DNA of 64,000 nt, from positions 62,001 to 126,000 of the forward strand of contig JANQGQ010000001.1 in assembly GCA_028277185.1 (NCBI GenBank), in the 5' to 3' direction. The DNA is from Woeseiaceae bacterium. Its GTDB lineage: Bacteria > Pseudomonadota > Gammaproteobacteria > Steroidobacterales > Woeseiaceae. The notes under the pieces are model-generated. The model searched no databases. It saw only the letters and a list, made by a program, of their open reading frames with translations, and was not told where the DNA came from. Positions 15,825 through 24,251 of this stretch are shown here, one piece after another. Every line of letters starts with the position of its first letter. Position 1 is the first letter of the stretch. Position numbers and translations under genes: made by a program.

Positions 15825-17585
15825 ATGAAAGCTGCATTCGTCAATGGCAGGACCGAGGACCGTGACGGCATGCGTATCGACTGGGACGTAGCGATCGAAA
15901 TGGACGACGGAATCGCGCTCCGCGCCGACGTCTTTCGACCGCCGGGCGACGGCCGCTTTCCGGTATTGCTGACCTACGGCCCCTATGCGAAGGGCCTGGC
16001 TTTCCAGGATGGCTATCCGAGTGCCTGGCAGCGGATGGCGGAGCAGCATCCCGACGTAACGGCCGGTTCCAGCAACCGCTACCAGAACTGGGAGGTGGTG
16101 GATCCCGAGAAATGGGTGCCGGACGGCTATGTCTGCGTACGGGTGGATTCGCGGGGCTGCGGGCGCTCGCCGGGCTATGTGCAGCACTTCTCGCCGCGCG
16201 AGACGCAGGACTTCAAGCAATGCATCGAATGGGCCGGCGAGCAGGCCTGGAGCAACGGCCGGGTCGGCCTGAACGGCGTGTCCTATTACGGCATCAATCA
16301 ATGGCAGGTCGCGGGACTCAAGCCGCGCTATCTGGCCGCGATGTGCATCTGGGAGGGCGCCGCCGACTGGTATCGCGACATGACCCATCACGGCGGTATC
16401 CTGAGCACGTTCTGGGCGAACTGGTACGACATGCAGGTCAAGACGGTGCAGCACGGTCTCGGCGACCGGGGCCCCCGGAGCCGCGTAACCGGAGATCTGG
16501 TCTGCGGGCCTCCGACCCTGAGCGACGAGCTGCTGGCGGCCAATCGCTGCGATTTCGGCGACGAGATTCGGAACCGGCCGCTGAGCGGCGAATACCACCG
16601 CGAGCGCTCGGCCGCCTGGGATCGCATCGACGTACCGCTGCTGTCGGCCGCCAACTGGGGTGGCCAGGGTCTGCATTCCCGCGGTAACTTCGAGGGCTAC
16701 GTCAGAGCCGCGTCCGCGCAAAAATGGCTGGAAGTGCATGGCCTCGAGCACTGGACCGAGTTCTACACCGACTACGGCGTGGCGCTTCAGAAGCGCTTTT
16801 TCGGCCATTTCCTCAAAGGCGAGGACAACGGCTGGCAGGATGAACCGCGCGTTAGGCTCAAAGTTCGTCACCCGGACGGTTTCAGCGAACGTTGCGAGGA
16901 CGACTGGCCGATTCCGCGCACCGTCTGGAGCCGCTACTTCCTGAGCGCCGACGGCGGTCTGAGCCCGGAGCCGCCGACCGCGGATGCAACGCTGTCGTTC
17001 GAGGCAATGGGCGACGGGCTTACCTTCCGCTCCGCGCCGATGAGCGAAGCGACCGAGTTCACCGGACCGTCGGTATTGCGCTTGCGCGTATCGTCGTCGA
17101 CCGCCGACGCCGATATCTTTGCCGTATTGCGCGTGTTCGATCCGGCGGGTGACGAACTCACGTTTCAGGGAGCGATCGATCCGCACACGCCGATCGCCCA
17201 GGGCTGGCTGCGGGCCTCGCACAGAAAACTCGACACGACCTTGTCCAAACCCTGGCGTCCGTACCACACGCACGACGATCCATGGCCGTTGGCGGCGGGC
17301 GAGGCGGTGCCGCTCGACATCGAGATCTGGCCCACATCGATCGTGGTACCGAGCGGCTGGATCGTGGCCGTGACGATTCTGGGTCGGGACTACGAGTGCC
17401 CGACCGCGAGCGGTGCAAGACTGTCGAACTTCAAGAACGAACTCCGCGGCTGCGGTCCGTTCCTGCACGACGATCCCCGCGACCGGCCGGCGGAAGTCTT
17501 CGGCGGTACGACCAGCCTGCACCTGACCAGCGACGATCCGAGCTTCCTGATGCTGCCGCGAATCCCGGTCAGCGAGGCGGTTTGA
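15825..17585 (+). CDS. CocE/NonD-family hydrolase
   Basis: The 586-residue protein has the two-part plan of S15/CocE hydrolases. An alpha/beta-hydrolase domain holds the nucleophile Ser153 in NGVSYYG and a SRGCGRSPG segment before it. A C-terminal jelly-roll domain carries the signature QGWLRASHRKLD and AVTILGRDYE. Family members cleave esters or amides (cocaine esterase, alpha-amino-acid ester hydrolase, Xaa-Pro dipeptidyl peptidase). No signal peptide is seen. A close paralogue is at 32189-33943. The TTGA junction with the next gene indicates translational coupling. Confidence 0.9.
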   Translation: MKAAFVNGRTEDRDGMRIDWDVAIEMDDGIALRADVFRPPGDGRFPVLLTYGPYAKGLAFQDGYPSAWQRMAEQHPDVTAGSSNRYQNWEVVDPEKWVPDGYVCVRVDSRGCGRSPGYVQHFSPRETQDFKQCIEWAGEQAWSNGRVGLNGVSYYGINQWQVAGLKPRYLAAMCIWEGAADWYRDMTHHGGILSTFWANWYDMQVKTVQHGLGDRGPRSRVTGDLVCGPPTLSDELLAANRCDFGDEIRNRPLSGEYHRERSAAWDRIDVPLLSAANWGGQGLHSRGNFEGYVRAASAQKWLEVHGLEHWTEFYTDYGVALQKRFFGHFLKGEDNGWQDEPRVRLKVRHPDGFSERCEDDWPIPRTVWSRYFLSADGGLSPEPPTADATLSFEAMGDGLTFRSAPMSEATEFTGPSVLRLRVSSSTADADIFAVLRVFDPAGDELTFQGAIDPHTPIAQGWLRASHRKLDTTLSKPWRPYHTHDDPWPLAAGEAVPLDIEIWPTSIVVPSGWIVAVTILGRDYECPTASGARLSNFKNELRGCGPFLHDDPRDRPAEVFGGTTSLHLTSDDPSFLMLPRIPVSEAV

Positions 17586-18286
17586 ACGTAGCGGTCACAG
17601 GCCGGGGCGCGGGCAAAGGCCGCATTGCGCTCGTCCATGCGCTTACGGAGTCGATGGCACCCATCGCGACGGCCTTCGAGAACCACTGGCCCGACGCACC
17701 GCGTTTCGATCTCCTCGACAGCGCCCTGTCCCGCGACCGTGCGACCGGCGATCTGGCACCCGCGATCGCGGCCAGGGTACTCGCGCTCACTCGCTACGCG
17801 GTCGACCTCGGCAGCTCGGGCGTGCCAACCGCAGCGATTCTGTTTACCGGCACGGCATTCGGTCCCGCTCTCGCGGCCGCCCGCGACAAGGTCGGGGTGC
17901 CGATTCTGTCGCCAAACGGTTCGGCCTTCGACGAAGCCGCGGCCAGCGGACGGCGCGTCGCCTTGCTGGTCACGTTCCCGCCGTCGGAGGCGCCGCTGAC
18001 CCACGAAATGCAGGCCGCGATCGACGCGGCCGGGGCCGGCACCCGTCTGACCGTCGCAGCGATACCCGACGCGCTCCACGCCCTGCAAAGCGGGGACGCC
18101 GCTGCGCACGACGAGCTGATTGCGGATGCAGCGCTCGCGACCGACGCCGACCTCTACCTGCTCGGCCAATTCTCGATGGCCCGAGCAGCAACAGCCGTTG
18201 CGGCGCGGGTCGGCAAACCGGTGCTGACCACGCCGGACAGCGCGGTACTGGCGCTGCGACGGCTGCTCGAGGACGGCGGGACATGA
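17582..18286 (+). CDS. Asp/Glu/hydantoin racemase-family protein
   Basis: The 234-residue protein appears to belong to the Asp/Glu/hydantoin racemase and maleate isomerase superfamily. The AILFTGTAFGPALAAAR region aligns with the first active-site block, but a threonine-glycine stands where many members have cysteine, and no clear second cysteine is seen (it might be a decarboxylase-like or inactive member). The TTG start at 17582 overlaps the upstream stop (TTGA); the frame has no closer ATG before residue 25. It is followed by a beta-hydroxyacid dehydrogenase with an ATGA overlap. The exact reaction is unknown. Confidence 0.65.
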   Translation: MNVAVTGRGAGKGRIALVHALTESMAPIATAFENHWPDAPRFDLLDSALSRDRATGDLAPAIAARVLALTRYAVDLGSSGVPTAAILFTGTAFGPALAAARDKVGVPILSPNGSAFDEAAASGRRVALLVTFPPSEAPLTHEMQAAIDAAGAGTRLTVAAIPDALHALQSGDAAAHDELIADAALATDADLYLLGQFSMARAATAVAARVGKPVLTTPDSAVLALRRLLEDGGT

Positions 18287-19200
18287 CGGCGAACGGCACG
18301 CCGAACCGTACCCGTGTCGCCGTCATCGGCCTCGGCACGATGGGTGGCACTTTCGCGCGCCACCTCGTGCAGGCCGGCTACCGCGTCAGCGGCTTCGACC
18401 CGGATACAGGCCGCGCCGCGGTGGGCCGCGAGCACGGCGTGACGGTCGCCGCCGATTGCGCCGGCGCGCTGCGCGGTGCGGAGCTGGTGTTGCTCAGCCT
18501 GCCGAACGACACGGCACTGGACCGGACCGCGGATGCACTGATCGGCGCCCGCGGCAACCGTGACGACGACCTGGTCGTCGTCGAACTCAGTACGCTGGAC
18601 ATCGAATGCAAACGGCGGAATCGCGAGCGTCTCGCGGCGGTAGACATCGTCCTGCTCGACTGCCCGGTCAGCGGCACCGGCGCCCAGGCCGAAGCTGCCG
18701 ACGTCGTTATCTACGCGAGCGGCCCCGATGCGGCGCTGGCGACCGCCGAGCCGGTGCTGCGCGACTTCAGCCGCGACGTGTTTTCGCTGGGCGCTTTCGG
18801 TAACGGCATGCGGATGAAGCTCGTCGCCAATCTGCTGGTTGCCGTGCACAACGTTGCGACCGCGGAAGCGCTGTTGCTGGCAGAGAAATCGGGTATCGAC
18901 CCCGCGCTGTTTTGCGAGGTCATCGGTGCCGGCGTGGCGCAGTCGCGGATACTCGAGCTTCGGGGACCGCTGATGGGAAATCGCGCTTACACGCCCGCGA
19001 CGATGCGGCTCGATTTGTGGCAAAAGGACATGGCGCTGATCGACGCTTTCGCCCGCCGCGTCGGCTCGCCGACGCCGCTGTTCGAGTCGACCGCACCGCT
19101 TTACGAAGCGGCCGTCGAACAGGGGCTCGGAGAGCTGGACACCGCCGCGGTGTTCGAGATTCTGGCCGCACTCGCGGAGGACGGGGCCGGTGACGCATGA
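18283..19200 (+). CDS. NAD(P)-dependent beta-hydroxyacid dehydrogenase
   Basis: The 305-residue protein is a second member of the 3-hydroxyisobutyrate dehydrogenase family. It has the Rossmann motif VAVIGLGTMGGTFARHLV (8-25), VLLDCPVSGTGAQAEAAD as substrate signature and the helix GNGMRMKLVANLLV with the conserved lysine. It differs clearly from the paralogue at 14939-15814, so the two may act on different acids. Start and stop overlap the neighbours (ATGA with the racemase-like gene, and the next SDR begins 11 bp before its end). Confidence 0.92.
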   Translation: MTANGTPNRTRVAVIGLGTMGGTFARHLVQAGYRVSGFDPDTGRAAVGREHGVTVAADCAGALRGAELVLLSLPNDTALDRTADALIGARGNRDDDLVVVELSTLDIECKRRNRERLAAVDIVLLDCPVSGTGAQAEAADVVIYASGPDAALATAEPVLRDFSRDVFSLGAFGNGMRMKLVANLLVAVHNVATAEALLLAEKSGIDPALFCEVIGAGVAQSRILELRGPLMGNRAYTPATMRLDLWQKDMALIDAFARRVGSPTPLFESTAPLYEAAVEQGLGELDTAAVFEILAALAEDGAGDA

Positions 19201-19924
19201 CGCCCGGCGCCTCGTCGTCGTTACCGGCGGCGGCTCGGGCATCGGCGCCGCCGCGGCCGCGGCGCTCGCCGACGGCGGGGCTCGTGTCGTGGTTGCCGAT
19301 ATCGACACGGAGGCCGCGGAGGCCGTTGCCCGGCAAATCGGCGGCCGGGCGCATCGCGTCGACGTGCGTCAACGGACGTCGGTCGAAGCGCTGTTCGCGT
19401 CCCTGCCGCGGGCGCCGGATGCGCTGCTGACCTCAGCCGGCGGCGCCAGCCGCGCGGCGGCGCTGGACGTGAGCGAGGATCTGTTCCTCGAGACCTTGCA
19501 GCTCAACACCGGCGGCTTCTGGCGCTCGGCACAGGAGGCGGCCAGGCTCGCGATCGCCGAACGCCGGACACTCTCTATCGTTCACGTTGCCTCGAGCCTG
19601 CATGCGGGTCCGGCGCCGGGACTGTCGCACTTCGCGGCGGCGAAGGGCGCCAGCGTGTCGCTGTTGCGCTGTCTCGCGCAGGAGTGGGCCGAGTACGGGA
19701 TTCGCGTCAACGGCATCGTCCCCGGGCCCGTCGACACCCCCGCCACGGACGCCTGGCGGGTCGACCGGACGCTGCGGCGCGCGATGGAGAGCAGCCTGCC
19801 GCTCGGCCGCATCGGACGTCCCGAAGACCTGCTGCCGGCCATACTCTGGCTTCTGAGCGACAGCGCTGAATGGGTCACCGGCTCGCTGGTGACGATCGAC
19901 GGCGGCCGGAGCATCGCGCCTTGA
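19190..19924 (+). CDS. Short-chain dehydrogenase-family protein with altered catalytic Tyr
   Basis: The 244-residue protein is a classical SDR. It has TGGGSGIG (12-19) for cofactor binding and the C-terminal GSLVTIDGGRS. The catalytic serine (S135) and lysine (K152) are present, but the catalytic tyrosine of YxxxK is phenylalanine (F148 in SHFAAAK), and the usual NNAG reads TSAG. It may be inactive, a binding protein, or use another acid. The GTG at 19190 is the start; it overlaps the preceding dehydrogenase and its stop overlaps the TTG of the next gene. Confidence 0.85.
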   Translation: MTHDARRLVVVTGGGSGIGAAAAAALADGGARVVVADIDTEAAEAVARQIGGRAHRVDVRQRTSVEALFASLPRAPDALLTSAGGASRAAALDVSEDLFLETLQLNTGGFWRSAQEAARLAIAERRTLSIVHVASSLHAGPAPGLSHFAAAKGASVSLLRCLAQEWAEYGIRVNGIVPGPVDTPATDAWRVDRTLRRAMESSLPLGRIGRPEDLLPAILWLLSDSAEWVTGSLVTIDGGRSIAP

Positions 19925-20889
19925 TTCGCCCGGTTCGCCCCGTCGTCCGCTGGCTCGTCGCCGGCTACGGCCGGGTCGGCCGCTGCCATGTCGCCGCGAT
20001 CCGGCAGACGCCCGGAGCCCGGCTCGCGGGGATCGTCACGCTCGACGACACCGACCTGCCCGACGTGCCGTGCTTCGACGCGCTGGCGGACGCCGTCGAT
20101 GCGGCGCGGCCGGACGCCGTCATCGTCGCCGCGCCGCATGACAGCCATCGCGAACTCGCCATCGAGGCGATCGAAGCCGGCATCCCCGTCCTGTGCGAAA
20201 AGCCGGTCGGCCGCGACGCTGCCGAGGCGGCCGAGATCCGCGCCGCGGCAGAACGCCGCGGCGTACCCGCGGGCGTCGTGTTGAACCAGCGGGTCTGCCG
20301 GCACCCGCGCTGGGTTCGCACGCTGCTCGAAGACGGCGCATTCCGCTGCCGGTCCGTCAGTATCCGCGGCGCGCTGCCGGCGCTCGGCGGCTGGAATGTC
20401 GATCCCGGACGTTCGGGCGGCGGTCTGCTGCGCACGGTCGGTATCCACTATCTCGATCTGCTGCGATTCTGGTTCGGTGAAGCCGAACGAATTGCCGGCA
20501 CGCTGGCGGGCGAGCCGGTCGACGACCTGGCGCAGCTCGTCTTGCGCTATCCCGGAGTCCAGGCGAACGTGGATCTGACCGCCATGTCCCCGCGTGCCAG
20601 CGGCCCGGTGTCGATACGGCTGCAGTCCGGAGACGGCCATATTCGCTTGTCCGGGCATTGCGTGGACGACTTCGCGGGCGTGCCGCCGCCGCCTGAACGG
20701 GAACCGGTACCCGAAGGTCTGACGTACGGACCCGGCCACCTGTCGATTGTCCGTGAATCGACGCAAGGGCTGCTCGACGGACGCGGCTTTCCACTCCCGT
20801 TGGCTGAACACATGCCGCTGTTGAGGCTGCTCGACTCGATCTATACCGAAGCGGCCGCCAATCGGCCGTTCGTTTTCGAGCCGTCTTAA
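19921..20889 (+). CDS. Gfo/Idh/MocA-family oxidoreductase
   Basis: The 322-residue protein begins with VVRWLVAGYGRVGRCHVAAIRQTPGARLAG, the Rossmann motif of the glucose-fructose oxidoreductase/inositol dehydrogenase family. It has the characteristic EAGIPVLCEKPVG (EKP, catalytic lysine) near residue 90 and an IHYLDLLRFWFGE segment in the C-terminal domain. Members oxidise sugars or cyclitols with NAD(P). The TTG start at 19921 overlaps the SDR stop as TTGA; no ATG lies nearby in frame. It ends the plus-strand operon and converges with the propeller gene at 20886 by 4 bp. Confidence 0.88.
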   Translation: MIRPVRPVVRWLVAGYGRVGRCHVAAIRQTPGARLAGIVTLDDTDLPDVPCFDALADAVDAARPDAVIVAAPHDSHRELAIEAIEAGIPVLCEKPVGRDAAEAAEIRAAAERRGVPAGVVLNQRVCRHPRWVRTLLEDGAFRCRSVSIRGALPALGGWNVDPGRSGGGLLRTVGIHYLDLLRFWFGEAERIAGTLAGEPVDDLAQLVLRYPGVQANVDLTAMSPRASGPVSIRLQSGDGHIRLSGHCVDDFAGVPPPPEREPVPEGLTYGPGHLSIVRESTQGLLDGRGFPLPLAEHMPLLRLLDSIYTEAAANRPFVFEPS

Positions 20890-21965
20890 TCTGGCGCCGA
20901 AGACGCTGCCTGGACGCGCCGGAAACCGTCGAGACTGCCGGGCTTGCCGACAGCGCAGCCGATACCGCGACCGGGGTGATCGGCATACGTGGGATTCGAC
21001 CAGCCGAAATAGTACAGATAGAGCGCGTCGGGCGTCGCTACCAGCCGCGGATTCGCCACGCCGCCGCAATCCCAGGCGCCCTGCGGACCGACCGTGAAAA
21101 ACGGCCCTCCGGGCAAACGCCGCCAGGCGACGAGGTCGTCGGAGACCGCCGCGCAAACCGACCGCCGTTCGACCGTTTCGGCACGGCCGTCCCGGGCCGT
21201 GTAGACCATGAGCCAGCGTTCCGGCGTGTCGGTCGGGTTGGCGACGATGTCCCGGGTCACGATGCCGGCCGATTCGTGTAGCGGGGGATCGGCGTCGAAC
21301 TCGAAGTCGGCCGCGTCGGACCAGTGTCTGAGATCGGTGGAAGCCGCCACCCGTGTGCGGTGAAAGCGCCCCTGATTGTCCACCGTCGTGTAGTGCATCA
21401 GGAAACCGTCCTCGACGGCCAAAAGGCCGGGAAACGCAACGTAAACGTCGCCGTCCCCGATATCGACGACGGCACCGCCCGGCGCAGCTCCTTCGATCCT
21501 GGACCAGCGAACCCCGTCGGCGCTTTCCGCAAGCCCTATGCGCATGCGATACCCGGGCTTCGCATACAGCACCTTGGTGTTCCCGGGCACCTCGCGGTTG
21601 CCGCCGAAGTACGCCATCAACCAGCGGTCCCGATGCCATATCACGTCGCTGACCGCCACGTGGGCGCAGTCGAAGGCCCGCGCATCGTCGGAAGGCATCA
21701 GCACCGCGCCGCCTTCAAGACCATGGTCTTCGCGCGTCCAGTTCACGGCGTCGTCGGACACCGCGGTCGCGACCGCACCGGTACCGAACGCCGGCGCAAC
21801 GTCGTCGGGAAAACCGGTAGCGCGGCAGTAGTACCACATGCGCCAGCACGACGCGGCGTCGTCCCACCGCACCACCGGGCCGCCGAGCCGAAAGTCGTCA
21901 CAGCGCGGCGCCGGGCCGGGCCCCAGACTCAGACCTTTCTCGAACATGCTCCCCTCACCGGTCAC
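20886..21965 (-). CDS. Five-bladed beta-propeller glycosidase-like protein
   Basis: The 359-residue protein has repeated blades with GH43/GH32-like elements: VVRWDDAASCWRMWYYCRA, DVIWHRDRWLMAYFGGN, GLLAVEDGFLMHYTTVD, NPTDTPERWLMVYTARDG and PDALYLYYFGWS. Such propellers are found in furanosidases, and in related proteins without proven activity. No signal peptide is visible. The ATG at 21965 overlaps the serine hydrolase stop (ATGA); a second ATG at 21947 has a GAGGGGAGC upstream and could also be used. The neighbouring Gfo/Idh and GPH symporter genes make a sugar-linked substrate likely. Confidence 0.65.
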   Translation of the reverse strand: MTGEGSMFEKGLSLGPGPAPRCDDFRLGGPVVRWDDAASCWRMWYYCRATGFPDDVAPAFGTGAVATAVSDDAVNWTREDHGLEGGAVLMPSDDARAFDCAHVAVSDVIWHRDRWLMAYFGGNREVPGNTKVLYAKPGYRMRIGLAESADGVRWSRIEGAAPGGAVVDIGDGDVYVAFPGLLAVEDGFLMHYTTVDNQGRFHRTRVAASTDLRHWSDAADFEFDADPPLHESAGIVTRDIVANPTDTPERWLMVYTARDGRAETVERRSVCAAVSDDLVAWRRLPGGPFFTVGPQGAWDCGGVANPRLVATPDALYLYYFGWSNPTYADHPGRGIGCAVGKPGSLDGFRRVQAASSAPD

Positions 21966-23254
21966 GGCTGCCGCCGCTGCACCGGCGGACGCAGTTTAAC
22001 GTCGATGCCGCGGATGATCGTGTTCGGTAGAAACGCGTTGTCCCACCTCGGTTCCTTCGGCGGCGATCCTCCGGTGCGCAGGATCACCAGATCGTAAGAC
22101 GGCACGACATAGACGACCTGGTTGCCGTAACCGTCGAACAGAAAGGTGTCGGCGGCGAGATACGGTTCCGAATGCCAGGCGCGGGATCGCTCGATGTCCG
22201 GGTGGAAAGAGCCCCGAAACTCCTTGTACGGTCCGGCGACGAACACGCCCATGCCGGCATGCGGGTTGTGCACGGTCGGCGTGCGCATCTCGTGGACGTA
22301 ACCGGGCGCGAGCAGCCGGCGGCCTTCCCAGACGCCGTCCTGGAGCAACAGCACGCCGAGACGCATCCACGCCTCGGCGGGCAGCAGTATGCAACAGCCG
22401 GCATGCGCCACGCCGCCCGGCCGGTTGACCCAGACGCTGCCGCCGGGCGAACCCAGTAGCTCCAGCACCGCCTCGGATACCCAATCGTGATAGCGGCGAC
22501 CGGTGGCCCGCTCGATCAGCACCGCCACGAGTTCCGAGGTCGCGTTCGAGTACTCGTAACGCGTACCCGGCGGGTGCGTCAGCGGGTAGTGCTGAATCAG
22601 GAAGTCTTCGTGATGCGGATGCAGGTAGGTCAGGCTGAAGATGCTCAGCGGATCGTCCGAGAACCCTTGCGGTAAGAGACCGCTGCGCATGTCCAGCAGA
22701 TGGCGCACCCGTATTTCCGCCTTGTCGCTGTCCGCCCATTCGGTGACGAAGTCGGCAACCGGCTGATCCAGCGACTCGATGTAGCCCTCGGCCAGAGCAC
22801 GCCCGATCGCGACGGCGGTAATTGGCTTCGCCAGCGATCGCGACACGATGAGCGAACTCCGCCGTACGTCGCCGAAATACGTCTCCTCGACGAGCGCGCC
22901 GCGATGCCAAACCATGAAGGCACTGGAATTCACGCTGCGAGCGTAATCCCGCGCCGCCTCGATGGCGCGCGGCGAGATCGTACTGGCCGCCCGGGTCGGC
23001 AACGGCTGCGGGTCGGCCGCGCCGGGAACCGGCTCCAGCGTATCGTAACGGGCCAGCCCGCCGCGCACGGTACCCTCGGCCGGCCCGCGGCGATACGCCT
23101 CGAGGCGCGCTTCGTAGCGCTCGTAGACCTCGGGCGGATACGGGCCGAACGCCGTTTCGTGACTGACGGTAGGTTGCGAGTCCGCGCCGGCCCAGGCGGT
23201 CGAAACCGCTGCGGCGCCGAGCCACGACAGCAGCATCCGGTTTGGACTACGCAT
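21962..23254 (-). CDS. Exported serine hydrolase, beta-lactamase (class C/PBP) family
   Basis: The 430-residue precursor has a signal peptide (MLLSWLGAAAVSTAWAG). Its catalytic domain has the SxxK motif S140-LAK143, the YxN motif Y235-SN237 and the third box region further on. Family members include class C beta-lactamases, D-aminopeptidases, esterases and EstB-type hydrolases; this one is not clearly a beta-lactamase. It starts 1 bp into the stop of the flavin reductase gene (TGATG) and its stop overlaps the propeller gene. A homologue is at 38328-39602. Confidence 0.85.
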   Translation of the reverse strand: MRSPNRMLLSWLGAAAVSTAWAGADSQPTVSHETAFGPYPPEVYERYEARLEAYRRGPAEGTVRGGLARYDTLEPVPGAADPQPLPTRAASTISPRAIEAARDYARSVNSSAFMVWHRGALVEETYFGDVRRSSLIVSRSLAKPITAVAIGRALAEGYIESLDQPVADFVTEWADSDKAEIRVRHLLDMRSGLLPQGFSDDPLSIFSLTYLHPHHEDFLIQHYPLTHPPGTRYEYSNATSELVAVLIERATGRRYHDWVSEAVLELLGSPGGSVWVNRPGGVAHAGCCILLPAEAWMRLGVLLLQDGVWEGRRLLAPGYVHEMRTPTVHNPHAGMGVFVAGPYKEFRGSFHPDIERSRAWHSEPYLAADTFLFDGYGNQVVYVVPSYDLVILRTGGSPPKEPRWDNAFLPNTIIRGIDVKLRPPVQRRQP

Positions 23255-23850
23255 CAGGACGACGCATCGTCATCGGCGTCCGCGGACGACCGCAATCCGG
23301 ACAACCGCCCGCGATAGTACACCAGCGGGTCATGGTCCCAGGCACGAACCGCGCGAACGCGGCCCAGGAAGATTTCGTGGTCCCCGCCCGGGTACCGGCG
23401 CCAGGTCGAACAGACGATCTGCGCGACCGCACCGTCGAGCAAAGGCAGACCGTCGTCGTCACGACTGTAGGCGACACCGCGGAACTTGTCGGCTGCCGGC
23501 TGAGCAAACTGGCGGCACAGGTGTTCCTGGTCGCTCGGCAGGATATTGACCGCGAACTTTCCTGCCTGGCGAAACGTCGGCAGGCTGGGCGCACTCAGAC
23601 GCAGCGACCATAGCAGAAGCGGCGGATCGAGAGACACCGAGCTCAGAGAGCTGACCGTCATGCCGACCGGCGTCCCGTCCTGGCCCACCGTGGTGATGAC
23701 GCTGACACCGGTGGCGAAGCGCCCCATGACATCGCGAAACGCGCGTTCGCTGACGGAGCTCTGCGACGCCTGCCCGGCATCCGCACCCAACTCCGTCCAT
23801 TCGCTGGTCATCGTCCTCACAGTTGCCGCCGTCATTGACATGGCTGTCAT
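23254..23850 (-). CDS. Flavin reductase (HpaC/RutF-like)
   Basis: The 198-residue protein belongs to the flavin reductase domain family. The core is AFRDVMGRFATGVSVITT, with GMTVSSLSSVSLDPPLLLWSL and the FAVNILPSDQEHLCRQFA block. It uses NAD(P)H to reduce FMN or FAD for a separate monooxygenase; the only LLM oxygenase in this window, 11297-12394, is the obvious partner. Several in-frame ATGs lie near the start; the first, at 23850, is used provisionally. It is the first gene of a three-gene minus-strand operon with an exported serine hydrolase and a propeller protein. Confidence 0.88.
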   Translation of the reverse strand: MTAMSMTAATVRTMTSEWTELGADAGQASQSSVSERAFRDVMGRFATGVSVITTVGQDGTPVGMTVSSLSSVSLDPPLLLWSLRLSAPSLPTFRQAGKFAVNILPSDQEHLCRQFAQPAADKFRGVAYSRDDDGLPLLDGAVAQIVCSTWRRYPGGDHEIFLGRVRAVRAWDHDPLVYYRGRLSGLRSSADADDDASS

Positions 23851-23937
23851 GCTAAGGCGTGGCGGCGCGATGGCCAGTGAGTATTTCTGATACGCGGCAT
23901 AACACGCGTTGATTCAGGCACAGGCAGCTCACCGCCG

Positions 23938-24231
23938 TCAGGGGCGTTTGTTTCTGAGCTCCGCGACGGACGCTGCCTGCGGGGCGAAGGGTGCCCCGAT
24001 CACATTGCCGAAGACGGTGCCGCGCAGCGTTTCGAGCGCTTCAGCAAATTCGCCTGCCGGCACGTAGGCCTCGATATCGCGGCTCCTGACGATGCCGCCT
24101 TCATCGAGCAGGTGTTCGAGGATCGCCAGACGGTCACGCATGATCCAGTGTTCGGTCAGAAGCGCGTTGACCATCCGCGCAACGGCTTCGACGTCGCTGC
24201 TGTCGAGATAACTCGCGTCGGTTTTGTCCAT
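23938..24231 (-). CDS. Hypothetical protein, 97 residues
   Basis: The product starts MDKTDASYLDSSDVEAVARMVN and has an AEFAEALETLRGTVFGN-like C-terminal part. It is acidic and predicted helical, with no signal peptide. I recognise no family. It starts 20 bp after the methyltransferase stop on the same strand, so the two are likely co-transcribed; I infer a link to that enzyme. The ATG at 24231 is used because nothing upstream in frame resembles a gene. Confidence 0.6.
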   Translation of the reverse strand: MDKTDASYLDSSDVEAVARMVNALLTEHWIMRDRLAILEHLLDEGGIVRSRDIEAYVPAGEFAEALETLRGTVFGNVIGAPFAPQAASVAELRNKRP

Positions 24232-24251
24232 GTCGCTACTCGCTCGTGCGT

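Noticed and set aside
15780-17522. Minus-strand 580-codon frame opposite the CocE gene
   Set aside because: Shadow of a clear hydrolase gene; the translation has no recognisable domain.
19582-21639. Minus-strand 685-codon frame opposite the SDR and Gfo/Idh genes
   Set aside because: Antisense to certain genes, no domain seen, no ribosome site at its start.
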